A stretch of 64,000 nucleotides of DNA, from positions 1-64,000 of the forward strand of contig CANBWP010000005.1 of NCBI GenBank assembly GCA_947373185.1, written 5' to 3'. A program made the translations under genes and the position numbers. Each line of letters begins with the position of its first letter. The stretch's first letter is position 1. Below the pieces are notes generated by a model that did not search any database, was not told the DNA's origin, and worked only from the letters and a program-made list of their open reading frames with translations. The DNA comes from Comamonadaceae bacterium (lineage in GTDB: Bacteria > Pseudomonadota > Gammaproteobacteria > Burkholderiales > Burkholderiaceae_C). Below, one piece after another: positions 63,295 through 64,000 of this stretch.

Positions 63295-64000
63295 ATGGTT
63301 ACGGTCAAGGATGATTATTTGACGCCCGAAGCGCTGGCCCTCATTGAGCGCGCTCAAAACATGGCACCGCGCTTGGCTGAACGCGCGCGCGCTGCCGAAG
63401 ATGCTGGCTTGGTCCACCCAGAAACCATTGCCGAAATGCAAGAGGCTGGATTCTTCAAAGTTTTGCAGCCAAAGCGATGGGGCGGCTATGAAATGGACCC
63501 GCGCGTTTTCTATGCAATCCAAATGGAATTGGCCCAAGGCTGCATGGCCACCGCTTGGATTTATGGTGTGGTGGGCGTGCACAACTGGCAAATCCCCTTG
63601 TTCCCAGAACAAGCCCAACAAGATGTCTGGGGCAAAGATCCCATGACCTTGACAGCTTCAACCTACATGCCCGTAGGCAAAGCAGAGCCCGTCGAAGGCG
63701 GCTACAAGTTCAGCGGTCGCTGGAGCTGGAGCAGCGGCGTTGAGCACTGCGAATGGATTTTGCTCGGCGGCTTGCTGCCCAAAAAAGATGGCTCCGGTGA
63801 AATTGAACACTGCACCTTCTTGCTGCCCAAGTCCGATTTTGAGGTCGTCAAAAACTTTGACGTGCTGGGCCTGCGCGCCACTGGCAGCCACGACATTGTG
63901 GTGAAAGATGCGTTTGTGCCTGCCCATAGAACGCACAGAACCAACGACCACAGCGACGCCGGTTGCCCTGGCCGTGAAACCAACCCTGGCTGGTTGTACC
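63295..64000 (+). CDS. hsaA: Flavin-dependent monooxygenase, acyl-CoA dehydrogenase fold (HsaA-like), cut at the window end
   Basis: The first 235 codons are present, from ATG 63295 with GGAG seven bases upstream. The reading frame is open to the last base. LIERAQNMAPRLAERARAAEDAGLVHPETIAEMQEAGFFKVLQP, WGGYEMDPRVFYAIQMELAQGCMATAWIYGV and FSGRWSWSSGVEHCEWILLGGL, then LRATGSHDIVVKDAFVP, match the two-component group D monooxygenases HsaA/HpaB-like. HsaA hydroxylates 3-HSA at C4 using FMNH2/FADH2 from the reductase. Divergent from hsaB. The C-terminal third is outside the window. Confidence 0.87.
   Translation, partial: MVTVKDDYLTPEALALIERAQNMAPRLAERARAAEDAGLVHPETIAEMQEAGFFKVLQPKRWGGYEMDPRVFYAIQMELAQGCMATAWIYGVVGVHNWQIPLFPEQAQQDVWGKDPMTLTASTYMPVGKAEPVEGGYKFSGRWSWSSGVEHCEWILLGGLLPKKDGSGEIEHCTFLLPKSDFEVVKNFDVLGLRATGSHDIVVKDAFVPAHRTHRTNDHSDAGCPGRETNPGWLY

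Overview
The window reads as one large steroid-degradation island from a betaproteobacterium, most probably Burkholderiales/Comamonadaceae. The evidence is a 3-alpha-hydroxysteroid dehydrogenase with the length and catalytic numbering of the Comamonas testosteroni enzyme, the set of hsa/tes-type ring A/B cleavage genes, and the ipd-type ring C/D genes. About 55 protein genes fill nearly all of the 64 kb. I see no rRNA, tRNA, CRISPR array, transposase or phage gene, and no gene-free stretch longer than 300 bases (the longest gap is about 240 bases).

Layout. 1-155: start of a tonB-like gene leaving the window. 291-9632: alpha-methylacyl-CoA racemase (-), then SDR, a small HTH protein, thiolase, FadB/FadJ-like fusion, a double-length acyl-CoA dehydrogenase and an enoyl-CoA hydratase (+). 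9642-13188: dienoyl-CoA-reductase-like enzyme and an exported sulfatase (-). 13410-23602: aldehyde dehydrogenase, GMC oxidoreductase, kinase-like protein, CrtC-like orphan, three MFS transporters, EthD-like protein (+). 23633-35220: alternating short units with an MFS transporter, a KshA-like Rieske oxygenase, an acyl-CoA synthetase, SDRs, a second aldehyde dehydrogenase, a membrane orphan and a large flavin/iron-sulfur oxidoreductase. 35389-39518: hsdA, two SDRs, a SnoaL-like protein and an old-yellow-enzyme reductase. 39655-53022: a 13-gene run with the extradiol dioxygenase (hsaC/tesB), ipdA, ipdB, a crotonase, ipdC, echA20, two acyl-CoA dehydrogenase pairs, fadA6, an SDR and an amidase. 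53122-56847: ipdF, MaoC, thiolase and a LuxR-type regulator. 56951-60307: Ltp2-like thiolase/aldolase, a DUF35-MaoC fusion and an MFS transporter. 60387-64000: hsaE, hsaD and an hsaB-like reductase (-), then hsaA (+), cut by the window end.

How the genes fit together. HsdA and other SDRs oxidise hydroxyls on the nucleus. The Rieske enzyme would open ring B by 9-alpha-hydroxylation. HsaA/HsaB hydroxylate the aromatised ring A, HsaC cleaves it, HsaD splits off the C/D-ring propionate (HIP) and HsaE starts on the small fragment. IpdF, the acyl-CoA dehydrogenase pairs, EchA20, IpdAB, IpdC and FadA6 take HIP-CoA apart. The racemase, acyl-CoA synthetase, fused acyl-CoA dehydrogenase, thiolases, Ltp2-like protein and DUF35-MaoC protein look like side-chain removal, which suggests growth on bile acids or sterols with a C22-C27 side chain and not only on androgens. 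The 3-ketosteroid delta-1-dehydrogenase, a KshB reductase and the TesF/TesG steps are not in the window.

The most striking non-coding signal is an imperfect 18-20 bp palindrome, near TAGTCT-N4-GGACGATG or CATCGTCC-N4-GGACGATG, found in most transcription-start gaps. It usually lies 50-70 bp before the start codon with an AT-rich -10-like hexamer 20-24 bp downstream. This looks like the common activator site of the regulon, and the LuxR-type gene at 55684 is the obvious but unproven candidate for the protein that reads it.
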